Assembly: GCA_017889845.1 (NCBI GenBank) | Contig: JAGGAJ010000003.1 | Location: 1-32,865 of the forward strand | Direction of reading: 5' to 3' | DNA length: 32,865 bases | From: Deltaproteobacteria bacterium | GTDB taxonomy: Bacteria > Desulfobacterota > Deferrimicrobia > Deferrimicrobiales > Deferrimicrobiaceae | Part shown: positions 1 to 6,992 of the stretch, in pieces | Layout of the letters: each line of letters opens with the position of its first letter | Numbering within the stretch: position 1 is the stretch's first letter | Translations under genes and position numbers: made by a program | The notes under the pieces: model-generated | Told to the model about the DNA's origin: nothing | What the model saw: the letters and a program-made list of their open reading frames with translations, nothing else | Database searches by the model: none

Positions 1-1
1 G

Positions 2-871
2 GGGGACATCTTCCGGATGTGCCAGGCGAAGGATGCCGCCATCAAGGATTGGGTGAAGCTTGCCGTCCGGCGGGCGAGGGCGACCGGGTGGCCCGCCGTA
101 TTCTGGCTGGACAGGAACCGGGCGCACGACGCGCAGATCATCGGGAAGGTCGACAAATACCTGAAGGATCACGACACGAAGGGGCTGGAGTTCCACATCC
201 TGGCCCCGCCGGAAGCGATGAAATTCACGCTGGAACGGTTCCGGGCGGGGAAGGACACGATCTCGGTCACCGGCAACGCGTTGCGCGACTACCTTACAGA
301 CCTGTTCCCGATCATCGAGGTGGGCACCAGCGCGAAGATGCTGTCGATCGTGCCCCTCCTGGGGGGCGGCGGGCTGTTCGAGACGGGAGCGGGCGGCTCG
401 GCGCCCAAACACGTCCAGCAGTTCGTGAAGGAAGGGTACCTGCGTTGGGATTCCCTCGGTGAGTTCTCTGCGTTTTCGGCGTCCCTGGAGCATCTGGGGA
501 ATACGTTCAAGAACGAAAAGGCGCTCGTCCTGGCGGAGACGCTGGACCAGGCGATCGGCAAATTCCTGGACAACAACAAATCGCCCGCCCGGAAAGTGGG
601 ACAGATCGACAACCGGGGAAGCCACTTCTACCTCGCGTTGTACTGGGCGGAGGCGCTGGCCGCGCAGAAAAAGGACAAGGAGCTTTCGGCGCGGTTCGCC
701 GGCGTGGCGAAGCAGCTGGGGGACAACGCGGCGAAAATCGACAAGGAACTGCTCGCGGCCCAGGCGAAGCCGATGGACATCGGCGGCTACTACGATCCGG
801 ATCCGGTCAAGACATCGAAGGCGATGCGTCCCTCCGCGACCTTCAACGCGATCATCGACGCCATCGCGTAA
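2..871 (+). CDS. icd: Isocitrate dehydrogenase [NADP+], monomeric type (C-terminal part, truncated by window start)
   Basis: Converts isocitrate to 2-oxoglutarate and CO2 with NADP+ in the TCA cycle, in the cytosol. The reading frame is already open at base 2 (GDIFRMCQAKD), so the ATG at 17 is internal and the true start lies outside the window. About 289 of the roughly 740 residues of the family are present. Recognisable blocks are NRAHDAQIIGKVDKYL, the glycine-rich LGGGGLFETGAGGSAPKHV region and the IDNRGSHFYLALYWAEAL block near the C-terminus, all typical of the monomeric (IDH-II) enzyme and absent from the dimeric type. The gene ends with TAA and is followed 23 bases later by a strong intrinsic terminator, so it is the last gene of its transcript. 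Confidence 0.95.
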   Translation, partial: GDIFRMCQAKDAAIKDWVKLAVRRARATGWPAVFWLDRNRAHDAQIIGKVDKYLKDHDTKGLEFHILAPPEAMKFTLERFRAGKDTISVTGNALRDYLTDLFPIIEVGTSAKMLSIVPLLGGGGLFETGAGGSAPKHVQQFVKEGYLRWDSLGEFSAFSASLEHLGNTFKNEKALVLAETLDQAIGKFLDNNKSPARKVGQIDNRGSHFYLALYWAEALAAQKKDKELSARFAGVAKQLGDNAAKIDKELLAAQAKPMDIGGYYDPDPVKTSKAMRPSATFNAIIDAIA

Positions 872-894
872 GGGCTGTCCCGCAAGGCAAGGCT

Positions 895-933
895 GGAATG
901 GCCAGGGAGGCAGCTCCCTGGCCATTCCCTTTT
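895..933 (+). terminator. Rho-independent terminator of icd
   Basis: A perfect 15-bp stem (895-909 with 914-928) closes a 4-nt loop (GCAG) and is followed by CTTTTG. It lies 23 nt after the icd stop codon. The perfect stem and the following T-tract make this the clearest terminator in the window. Confidence 0.9.
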
Positions 934-987
934 GTGCGCTCCACGAGGTTGCCCCCCGGTCTGGGTACAACGCAGGGTGTTTGGTGA

Positions 988-1014
988 ATATTGTTGGCAA
1001 AGTGCCAACAATAT
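988..1014. repeat. Perfect 12-bp inverted repeat with 3-nt spacer
   Basis: Arms 988-999 and 1003-1014 are exact reverse complements (core TTGTTGGCA / TGCCAACAA) around the spacer AAG. It lies in the 270-bp gap between the icd terminator and the end of the minus-strand cytochrome operon. No T-tract follows on either strand, so it is not a classical terminator. The symmetrical TTGGCA-N3-TGCCAA core could be a protein-binding operator or an RNA hairpin at the 3' end of the minus-strand transcript. I see nothing else in this gap. Confidence 0.6.
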
Positions 1015-1140
1015 ATCCAGGTACCCTCCCATCGATTCAGGGGATCGCGCGCGCCTCAAACTCAGGCAGTTCCTCGCATCTGCCCTGTTATCTCGAACGG
1101 GTCATTTGCCAGGTTCAACAGACGGGCGGGCTGCCTGCGC

Positions 1141-1491
1141 TCATTGGTGGCCTGGGTTCGGCGTCGTCCCGTTGCCGTTTCCGCTGCCGGCGGCGATTGC
1201 GATCCCGATCCCGATGAGCACGGCGGTCCCGGCGGCGATCCACCAGTACGTTCCGGAGGATTTTCCCTTCGCCGGTTCCTTCTCTGCCGCTTCCCCGGCC
1301 TTGGCCGCCTGGTTCGCGTCCGTTTCCGGAATCGGCGACACGCCGGGAACGGTCTCCTTTTTCGGCCACGTTTCCCAAGTGTCGGCCGCGATAACGCGGG
1401 TAACGGATCCCAGGCTCGTGGTGAGGAAACAGGCTGCGCAAAGGATAGCGACGACGGATTTGATCGTAGTCCGGATAAGGGGTCCGCGCAT
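1141..1491 (-). CDS. Small exported protein with C-terminal membrane segment, partner of the multihaem cytochrome
   Basis: A 116-residue protein of unknown function. It has a basic N-terminus and a hydrophobic stretch (about residues 11-28) ending near VIAAD, which reads as a signal peptide. A charged, Ala/Glu/Lys-rich linker (about 55-77) follows, then one strongly hydrophobic Gly/Ala/Ile-rich segment (about 80-105, YWWIAAGTAVLIGIGIAIAA) and a short Gly/Asn tail. The ATG at 1491 follows GGGGGA at good spacing. It begins 12 nt after the stop of the 895-residue cytochrome and is almost certainly co-transcribed with it. The layout suggests a small periplasmic or inner-membrane protein accompanying the cytochrome, but no function can be assigned from sequence. 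Confidence 0.75.
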   Translation of the reverse strand: MRGPLIRTTIKSVVAILCAACFLTTSLGSVTRVIAADTWETWPKKETVPGVSPIPETDANQAAKAGEAAEKEPAKGKSSGTYWWIAAGTAVLIGIGIAIAAGSGNGNGTTPNPGHQ

Positions 1492-1503
1492 GTTAATCCC
1501 CCG

Positions 1504-4191
1504 TCACCAATTCTCTCTCCCGTGACATCCCGTAAGGCCTCCGTCCCGTGGATTGCAGCTGTTCCCGTTGTACCTGACGGCGGGAAGGATCGTCGCCCGA
1601 GGCGATTGCTCGAAAGCGGGCGTTGCCAGGTTGTCGAAATGGCCTGACACGTTCACCTTCGACTGATCGTGGCACCGTTTGCACGTCGCCGCGCTGAGTC
1701 CGAATACGTTGTCGGCGAGGTGCAGGCTGTGCCTTCCCGAGAAGTAGCTGTTGTACTGGGTCGTGCCGGCGACGTGACAGCTCAGGCACGCGTTGGGAAC
1801 GTCGATCGCGTTGGCCGTCGCCGTCTGCCAGTCGGGCGTCGCCTGCCCGCCGTGGCAGATCACGTTCGAGCAGGTCCGGCTCGCGGCGTTGAAGTCCGCC
1901 GTGCCGGACTCCGCGTTGTAGGCCCCGAGGAAGGCGACCTCGCCCGGGGGTACCCGCAAGGCGTCCTTGCCCGGTCGCGCGTTGGCCCGGTTGTAATGCT
2001 CCAGGGTGCCGGTATCCAGACCGTTGTGACACGGGGTGCATACCCCTACCCCGGGCAGCGCACCGTGGACGGCGTGTTTGCCGGCCACGTCCGGATACGT
2101 CGCGCCGGATGGCGGATCCCCATGGCAGGAGGTGCAGTTGAGCGATGTCAGGGGCGAGCCGGTCTGGTGGCACACCGTGCAGGTCGGCCCGGTATCCGTC
2201 GCCGACCCCGATTCGAAATGGCAGGAACCGCAGCTGGACGCGAAATCGGAAGACGTCACGGAGGTATGGTTCGTCCCCGTGAACGGCACGAGATGGCTCG
2301 CGCCCCCCCTCCAGGAGAAGTTGTCGTGGACGATCGTGTGGCAGGTAAAGGTCCCGCACGACTGTGCCGTGGCGTTGTAGTTGGCGGCCGAGCCGCCCGG
2401 CTCCATGGTCTGGCCCGCCGGGCCCTCCATCTGGGCCGTATTGAGGAACTGGAAGTGGTTCCCCGCCCCCGTGGTCCCGTTCGCCATGTTGTGGCACTCG
2501 GTGCACAGGATCGCTCCGCCCACCGTGGTGGACAGGTGCGCCGCGTGGAGGCCCGAGAACGGACTGTTGTTTTCGGGGGTCTGCGCGGCCGTACCGATCT
2601 TGTGGCACTGCCGGCACCCCGCGTCCGTGTTGACGGGTATCGTCCCGGTCTGCCAGCTGGGCGCCGTCACCGCGCCGTGGCAGCTCACGTTGGCGCAGGT
2701 GAGCGCGGCGTTGTCGAACGAAGCCGCCCCGGCCTTGGCGTTGTATGTGGCGAGTATTGCCGCATCGCCCGGTGGAATCCGCAAGGCGTCCTTCCCTGGC
2801 CGCGCGTTCGCCCGGTTGTAGTGCGCCAGGCTCCCGTTGTCCAGCCCGTTGTGGCAGGTGCCGCAGACCCCTGTGACGGAGGCCAAGGCGTCGTGCGTGG
2901 CGTGACGGCCGGCGACGTCCGGGTAAACGGTCCCCGACGGCGGCCGCGCGTGGCACGAGGTGCAGTTCGCGAAGGGCAGCGCAGTTCCCGACTGGTGGCA
3001 CACTGTGCAGAGCGGCGCCGTGCCGCTTGGCGAAACGCCGGTGATCGCATGGCACGCGGAGCAATCCGAATCGAAGCCAGCCTGGTTTGTCGCGGTATGT
3101 GCCGTTCCCTGGAAGGGGACGGGATGCGTCACACCGCCGGGACCCCCGGAATGACAGGAAATTCCGTTAAAGGAGGCAGAGAAGCAGCTCGGAGCGTTGG
3201 GATCCGGCCCCGTGCCGGCGCCGTCCACCTTGTGGCAAATGGCGCACGCCACGTTCCGGTTCCCGGAATCCCGGTGGGACGACACATAGGTTGGGAACGG
3301 TTGCGGCGCCTGGTACCAGCGGATCGGGTGCGCCCTTGCCTGCGGGTGGCAGGTAGAGGTCTGACAGGAGGTCGCCGCCGATCCGCCGTTGAACTGGATC
3401 GTCCCCGGCACCCCGTGGCAATCCTGACAGGACGACAGGTTCTGCTTGGCGGTCAACCCGTGGAACTGGTTGCTGGTTGGGTTGACCCATGTGGGCCCCA
3501 GGGTGTGGGGCGCCTCCACGGGGCCGTGGCACAGGGTGTTGTTGTAACATCCGGGCGCCGTACCAGGTGGCGCAGGAGTCGGATTCAGCGACGGGTCCGG
3601 GTTCAGGTTGTTGTCCCGGTGGCACTGGGCGCACACCGGTGCGTTCGCCCCCGCAGTGCCTGTGTGGGCGTAGGTGTCCCCGGTACGCCACTGGGACGGG
3701 TGCGGCGCCGGGGCCCCATGGCACTCCTCGCAGGCAGGCGCCGTCAGGAAACCGGAGAAGTTGCTCCCGTGGCAGACCTGGCAGGAGGCGAACCCGGAGC
3801 TGCCGGGAGCCTTCTTCGCGGAGTCCCCGTGGGGTTGGGACGTCGCACCCAAAGTGTTGTCGTACCAATTGCTGACCGGGCCGTGGTGGCACCCGGCCGG
3901 ATTGCCGAAGCAGGAAGTCCCGGAGGTCCCGCCGGAGAGGTCCGCACCGTGGCATTCGGCGCAGGAACTGCTTCCGCCGTTGGCGATGTAGGTCAGTGTG
4001 GCGGACGTCGCGTGACGGCCGCCGGTGGGAACCACCACCCAATCCGGCGGGCTGGTCATACCGCCGGAGGAGTTGTCGTCCGCGCATCCGGAGATCCCTG
4101 CGAAGGCGACCAGCAGGAGGATCAGCGACAGCGTGGAAAGTCGAAGGTCCCGGAAGGAAAGGTCCCGGAAAGAATGGATGGGGACCGTCAT
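1504..4191 (-). CDS. Multihaem c-type cytochrome lipoprotein (18 CxxCH plus 8 wider haem-like motifs)
   Basis: An 895-residue secreted cytochrome. The N-terminus is a lipoprotein signal: hydrophobic residues about 20-33 end in the lipobox ISGC, so Cys36 is the expected lipidated residue. I count 18 canonical CxxCH motifs and 8 with wider spacing: four C-x4-CH (CQTSTCH, CANVSCH, CGTFTCH, CSNVICH), one C-x5-CH, one C-x6-CH and two C-x9-CH. A mixture of CxxxxCH and CxxCH sites is characteristic of a Geobacter cytochrome family. Two related modules of about 220 residues start near residues 356 and 632; both carry PPSG-x2-YPDVAG, HYNRANARPGKDALR and PFSGLH/YFSGRH-like blocks. AGGAGG lies 4 nt before the ATG. 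The likely role is electron transfer across or outside the outer membrane, which is inferred from the family and the lipoprotein signal. Confidence 0.92.
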   Translation of the reverse strand: MTVPIHSFRDLSFRDLRLSTLSLILLLVAFAGISGCADDNSSGGMTSPPDWVVVPTGGRHATSATLTYIANGGSSSCAECHGADLSGGTSGTSCFGNPAGCHHGPVSNWYDNTLGATSQPHGDSAKKAPGSSGFASCQVCHGSNFSGFLTAPACEECHGAPAPHPSQWRTGDTYAHTGTAGANAPVCAQCHRDNNLNPDPSLNPTPAPPGTAPGCYNNTLCHGPVEAPHTLGPTWVNPTSNQFHGLTAKQNLSSCQDCHGVPGTIQFNGGSAATSCQTSTCHPQARAHPIRWYQAPQPFPTYVSSHRDSGNRNVACAICHKVDGAGTGPDPNAPSCFSASFNGISCHSGGPGGVTHPVPFQGTAHTATNQAGFDSDCSACHAITGVSPSGTAPLCTVCHQSGTALPFANCTSCHARPPSGTVYPDVAGRHATHDALASVTGVCGTCHNGLDNGSLAHYNRANARPGKDALRIPPGDAAILATYNAKAGAASFDNAALTCANVSCHGAVTAPSWQTGTIPVNTDAGCRQCHKIGTAAQTPENNSPFSGLHAAHLSTTVGGAILCTECHNMANGTTGAGNHFQFLNTAQMEGPAGQTMEPGGSAANYNATAQSCGTFTCHTIVHDNFSWRGGASHLVPFTGTNHTSVTSSDFASSCGSCHFESGSATDTGPTCTVCHQTGSPLTSLNCTSCHGDPPSGATYPDVAGKHAVHGALPGVGVCTPCHNGLDTGTLEHYNRANARPGKDALRVPPGEVAFLGAYNAESGTADFNAASRTCSNVICHGGQATPDWQTATANAIDVPNACLSCHVAGTTQYNSYFSGRHSLHLADNVFGLSAATCKRCHDQSKVNVSGHFDNLATPAFEQSPRATILPAVRYNGNSCNPRDGGLTGCHGRENW

Positions 4192-4559
4192 GTCTCCTCC
4201 TGTCCTACCCGTGGTACTGCCTGCACTTCACGTCGTTCCTGTTTCCGTCGGCCCAAGCCCTAATCCCAGGAATCCATTCTGTTTACACCACATCGGTCAA
4301 GTCAAGCCCGAATTCTGTTATCGGCGACGAACCTGCTTGAAACGTAAAAAATCTCCTGATGATGGAGCAATTATTAGTCCATGGAAACACTCGCTGTGGA
4401 ATGTGGCTTTTCTCATATTGTTTCAACTGTCTTAATGAAATTAAAACGCAAATTGGTATTCGTGGCCTGAGTCGTCAGTGGTAAATCCGGTTCATTATTG
4501 TGGAAATATTTACTAATGACTGCGTTTCCAAAGGACGATATACCGGCGCCAGGGCAATG
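4192..4559. other. Intergenic, comparatively AT-rich stretch between tRNA-Leu and the cytochrome gene
   Basis: About 370 bp without a supportable gene. Bases about 4270-4530 are visibly richer in A and T than the surrounding GC-rich sequence. It contains the candidate promoter at 4276-4305 and, on the minus strand, a weak CTCC/GGAG hairpin followed by six T (about 4345-4370). A 32-codon minus-strand ORF starts in it but lacks a ribosome-binding site. I looked for a GEMM (cyclic-di-GMP) riboswitch, common before such cytochromes, and did not see its conserved core. Confidence 0.5.
4276..4305 (-). promoter_or_regulatory. Possible sigma-70 promoter for the cytochrome gene
   Basis: On the minus strand TTGACT (4305-4300) is separated by 18 nt from CAGAAT (4281-4276), 84 nt before the ATG. 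The -35 matches 5 of 6 and the -10 only 4 of 6 consensus bases, so this is a candidate only. Confidence 0.35.
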
Positions 4560-4593
4560 AAAAAGGGCTGACAACGGACCATTGCCAGCCCTT
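4560..4593 (-). terminator. Rho-independent terminator of tRNA-Leu
   Basis: On the minus strand an AAGGGCTGGCAA arm pairs with TTGTCAGCCCTT (one G-T wobble) and is followed by a run of five T (4564-4560). It begins 11 nt after the CCA end of the tRNA. Confidence 0.85.
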
Positions 4594-4603
4594 CGGATTG
4601 CCT

Positions 4604-4690
4604 TGGTGCCGGAGGAGGGACTTGAACCCTCACGCCCTTGCGGGCACGGGATTTTGAGTCCCGCGCGTCTGCCAGTTCCACCACTCCGGC
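4604..4690 (-). tRNA. tRNA-Leu (anticodon CAA)
   Basis: An 87-nt class II tRNA with the CCA end encoded (4606-4604). The acceptor stem GCCGGAG/CTCCGGC is perfect. The anticodon stem CGGGA/TCCCG holds the loop CTCAAAA with anticodon CAA at 4656-4654, which reads UUG. A long variable arm (GCCCGCAAGGGC) and a T-arm GAGGGTTCAAGTCCCTC complete it. It has its own promoter and terminator, so it forms a single-gene unit. Confidence 0.97.
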
Positions 4691-4715
4691 TTCCGGGAGT
4701 GCGCCCGGATTTTCC

Positions 4716-4745
4716 TTTATACACCGGTTCCCGATCCGTTTCCAA
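4716..4745 (-). promoter_or_regulatory. Sigma-70 promoter of tRNA-Leu
   Basis: On the minus strand TTGGAA (4745-4740) and TATAAA (4721-4716) are separated by 18 nt. Transcription would begin about 20 nt before the mature tRNA 5' end, leaving a short leader for RNase P to remove. Confidence 0.7.
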
Positions 4746-4846
4746 CATCCCGCCCCCGTCACTTCCGGGTCCGTCCGCATCGGGTCCCGCGTTCGGAAGC
4801 TCCACCGACACGCCGGGTATTCCCGCGCCGCAGGCGGGGGACGGAG

Positions 4847-4852
4847 TATAAT
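4847..4852 (+). promoter_or_regulatory. Consensus -10 box exactly 7 nt before the cvpA ATG (possible leaderless mRNA)
   Basis: A perfect TATAAT ends at 4852 and the cvpA ATG starts at 4860. If it is a -10 box, transcription would start at or next to the A of ATG. There is no recognisable -35 at normal spacing. The same arrangement occurs on the minus strand at 18160-18165. Confidence 0.45.
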
Positions 4853-4859
4853 GTGCGCG

Positions 4860-5354
4860 ATGAATCCCGTAGACATCGCCCTCGCGGCCCTCTGCATCTG
4901 GTTCGCCGTGGCGGGTGCACTCCACGGCCTGGTCCGCCAGCTCTTCTCCATCGGGGGAATCGTGGCCGGCCACCTGCTGGGGATCCGGTATTACCCCGCG
5001 GCGCAGAAAGCCCTGCAACTTTCCTTCCCGCACTCCGAGGTGGCAGGCTATGCCGCAATCTTCCTGGTCACCTGCATCGTTGTCCGGCTGATCGGGGGGC
5101 TGGTGGAGGGGAAGGTGCGGGGGTCGAAGCTCTCCGGGATGGACCGGGGGGCGGGGCTGGTCGTCGGCCTGCTGAAGGGGGCGCTGCTCTCGGTCCTGGC
5201 GGTGTTCCTGCTCGTGGTGCTGCTTCCGAGGGACTCCCGCGTCCTGCGGGAATCGAAGGCGGCCCCCACGGCGATCGCCGCAGGCAGATGGCTGGCCGGG
5301 GTGTTTCCCCAGAAGATCGCGGAACCGTTCCGCGAGAAGGCGCCCTCCCGGTAG
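4860..5354 (+). CDS. cvpA: CvpA family membrane protein
   Basis: A 164-residue inner-membrane protein of the CvpA family (named for colicin V production; the general biochemical role is not settled). The N-terminus MNPVDIALAALCIWFAVAGALHG has the family pattern of a membrane helix followed by a Gly-Leu-x-Arg-Gln turn (GLVRQL). Three more hydrophobic helices follow, at about residues 30-45, 60-78 and 95-118, with a short charged tail. Two in-frame ATGs exist, 4851 and 4860. I prefer 4860 because the first overlaps a TATAAT box and because family N-termini begin near the second. It converges on thiC with a 21-bp gap holding no visible terminator. Confidence 0.85.
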   Translation: MNPVDIALAALCIWFAVAGALHGLVRQLFSIGGIVAGHLLGIRYYPAAQKALQLSFPHSEVAGYAAIFLVTCIVVRLIGGLVEGKVRGSKLSGMDRGAGLVVGLLKGALLSVLAVFLLVVLLPRDSRVLRESKAAPTAIAAGRWLAGVFPQKIAEPFREKAPSR

Positions 5355-5375
5355 TCCCTCCCCGCGATCCGCGCC

Positions 5376-6665
5376 TCACTCCCCCCGGATCGCCTTCCGC
5401 GACGTCTTGATGGCGCACAGGTCCGCGCACATGGTGCAGACCGCCTCGTCGACCGTGGGGAGGCTCCCGCCGCGCATGGCGCGGGCGCGCTCCGGGTCGA
5501 GGGAGAGGTCGATCTGCGCCTTCCAGTCCAGCGCGCGGCGGGCGTCCGCCATCCGGTTGTCCCGGTCCATAGCGCCTGGCAGCCCCCGGGCGATGTCGGC
5601 GGCGTGGGCGGCGATCTTTGCCGCCACCACGCCCTCGCGGACGTCCTCGACCGGCGGGAGGCGCAGATGCTCGGAGGGAGTGACGTAGCACAGGAAGTCC
5701 GCCCCGCTCCACGCCGCGATCGCTCCGCCGATGGCCGAGGTGATGTGGTCGTACCCCGGCGCGATGTCCGTGACGAGCGGACCGAGGACGTAGAACGGCG
5801 CCCCGTGGCACAGCCGCTTCTCCAGCGCGATGTTGGCCGCGATCTGGTGCATCGGCACGTGGCCGGGTCCCTCGATCATCACCTGCACGTCCCGCTCCCA
5901 GGCCCGCTCCGTGAGTTCCCCCAGCGTCATCAGTTCGTGGACCTGGGCCCGGTCGGTCGCGTCCGCCAGGCAACCGGGACGCAGCCCGTCGCCCAGGGAG
6001 ATGGTGATGTCGTATTCCCGGCAGACGTCGAGGAGCCGGTCGTACTGCTCGTAGAAGGGGTTCTCCTTCCCGTGGTACCCCATCCACTCGGCGAGGAGCG
6101 ACCCGCCGCGGCTGACGATGTCGAGCCGGCGTCCCTCCCGGACCAGGCGCCCGAGGGCGTCCCGGGTGACCCCGCAATGGACGGTCATGAAGTCGACGCC
6201 GTCCTCCGCCTGCTTCAGGATGCCCGCGAAGAAGTCGTCCGCCGACAGCTCCACCCACGACTTCCCCCGCAGGTTCCCGTCTGACGCCGCCTGGTAGACG
6301 GGAACGGTCCCGACGGGGACGGGGCACTCCGCGAGGATCGCGCGCCGGATCCCGTCGATCGGTCCCCCGGTCGAGAGGTCCATCACCGCGTCGGCCCCGG
6401 CCGAAACGGCGGCGCGCATCTTTTCGAGCTCGAGATCGAGGCTGGCGCGGTCCCTCGAGGAGCCCACGTTCGCGTTCACCTTCGCGGAGAGCCCCTCGCC
6501 GATGGCGACGGGCCGGATCTCCCGGCGTTTCCGGTTCCGCGGGATCACCGCCCTGCCGGAGGCGACGAGGTCCCGGAGCCGCTCCGGGGCCACTCCCTCG
6601 CCTTCCGCCGCCCGGACGATCTCCGGCGTCGGTTCCCCGTTCCGCGCGCGTCGCATCAGCGTCAT
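5376..6665 (-). CDS. thiC: Phosphomethylpyrimidine synthase ThiC
   Basis: Radical-SAM enzyme that rearranges aminoimidazole ribotide to hydroxymethylpyrimidine phosphate, the pyrimidine half of thiamine. The 429-residue protein carries the family blocks KVNANVGSS, DLSTGG, GTVPVYQA, GGSLLAEWM and IEGPGHVPMHQI. The C-terminal cluster site is CTMCADLCAIK, a C-x2-C-x3-C spacing; the better-known E. coli-type enzyme has C-x2-C-x4-C, and I believe the shorter ThiC subfamily uses the tighter form. The ATG at 6665 has AGGGAGG 7 nt upstream. Longer in-frame starts up to 6752 are ruled out because they run into the riboswitch terminator. The gene stands alone and is regulated by the TPP riboswitch in its leader. 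Confidence 0.96.
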   Translation of the reverse strand: MTLMRRARNGEPTPEIVRAAEGEGVAPERLRDLVASGRAVIPRNRKRREIRPVAIGEGLSAKVNANVGSSRDRASLDLELEKMRAAVSAGADAVMDLSTGGPIDGIRRAILAECPVPVGTVPVYQAASDGNLRGKSWVELSADDFFAGILKQAEDGVDFMTVHCGVTRDALGRLVREGRRLDIVSRGGSLLAEWMGYHGKENPFYEQYDRLLDVCREYDITISLGDGLRPGCLADATDRAQVHELMTLGELTERAWERDVQVMIEGPGHVPMHQIAANIALEKRLCHGAPFYVLGPLVTDIAPGYDHITSAIGGAIAAWSGADFLCYVTPSEHLRLPPVEDVREGVVAAKIAAHAADIARGLPGAMDRDNRMADARRALDWKAQIDLSLDPERARAMRGGSLPTVDEAVCTMCADLCAIKTSRKAIRGE

Positions 6666-6726
6666 GGCGTGCCTCCCTTTCCCCCGCATCCCTGGTGCAG
6701 CGTTCCCGGTGTGGCTGCCGGAAATG

Positions 6727-6756
6727 AAAAACCGCGCCAGGGGGACTGGCACGGTT
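6727..6756 (-). terminator. Riboswitch-controlled intrinsic terminator upstream of thiC
   Basis: On the minus strand AACCGTGCCAG (6756-6746) pairs with CTGGCGCGGTT (6740-6730) with one G-T wobble, followed by a T run ending at 6727. It lies between the TPP aptamer and the thiC start, which points to transcription attenuation when TPP is bound. Confidence 0.85.
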
Positions 6757-6761
6757 CGAAG

Positions 6762-6858
6762 AGCACCACGCTCCCTGCGCCGGCATTACCCGGGTCAGGT
6801 TCGACGGGTTGCCCGCCGCCACGGCGGCAGGCTCTCAGCGAAAAGCACCCCTGGCGGT
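6762..6858 (-). promoter_or_regulatory. TPP riboswitch (THI element) of thiC
   Basis: The minus strand holds the conserved TPP aptamer segments in order: GGGGTGC (6851-6845), CTGAGA (6838-6833), GAACCTGA (6802-6795), GGGTAATGCCGGCG and GCGCAGGGA (6780-6772). A P1-like helix can form from ACCGC and GCGTGGT flanking the element. Binding of thiamine pyrophosphate is expected to favour the terminator at 6727-6756 and shut off thiC. Confidence 0.95.
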
Positions 6859-6992
6859 TTCACTCCATGATACGGCCGCCGGGAAGGCGCTGTCAAACGC
6901 CCCCGCGCACTTTCCCCCCGCGTCCTTTACTTGCCGGGGGGGGGTGGGGTAGACTTCTCGAAATATACAAGGGGTTTCCACGAGGTCCCCGG

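Noticed and set aside
1669..4263. 864-codon plus-strand open frame
   Set aside because: It is the antisense shadow of the cytochrome; the haem motifs, lipobox and ribosome-binding site are on the minus strand.
4335..4431. 32-codon minus-strand ORF in the AT-rich stretch
   Set aside because: It has no ribosome-binding site and no recognisable features; its length is expected by chance.
4604..4632. Attachment-site duplication of the tRNA 3' end
   Set aside because: I found no second copy of the tRNA 3' end sequence in the window and no integrase gene.
4413..5033. Minus-strand frames crossing the tRNA-Leu gene
   Set aside because: They read through the tRNA, its promoter and the opposite strand of cvpA, and show no family match.
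6666..6752. Longer thiC start codons
   Set aside because: These starts would translate the riboswitch terminator; the ATG at 6665 has a good ribosome-binding site and matches the family N-terminus.
6936..6949. Poly-G tract as a G-quadruplex or phase-variation tract before alr
   Set aside because: There is one run of nine G and one of four only; it lies outside the coding frame, and a similar run at 18550-18558 suggests it is ordinary for this GC-rich genome.
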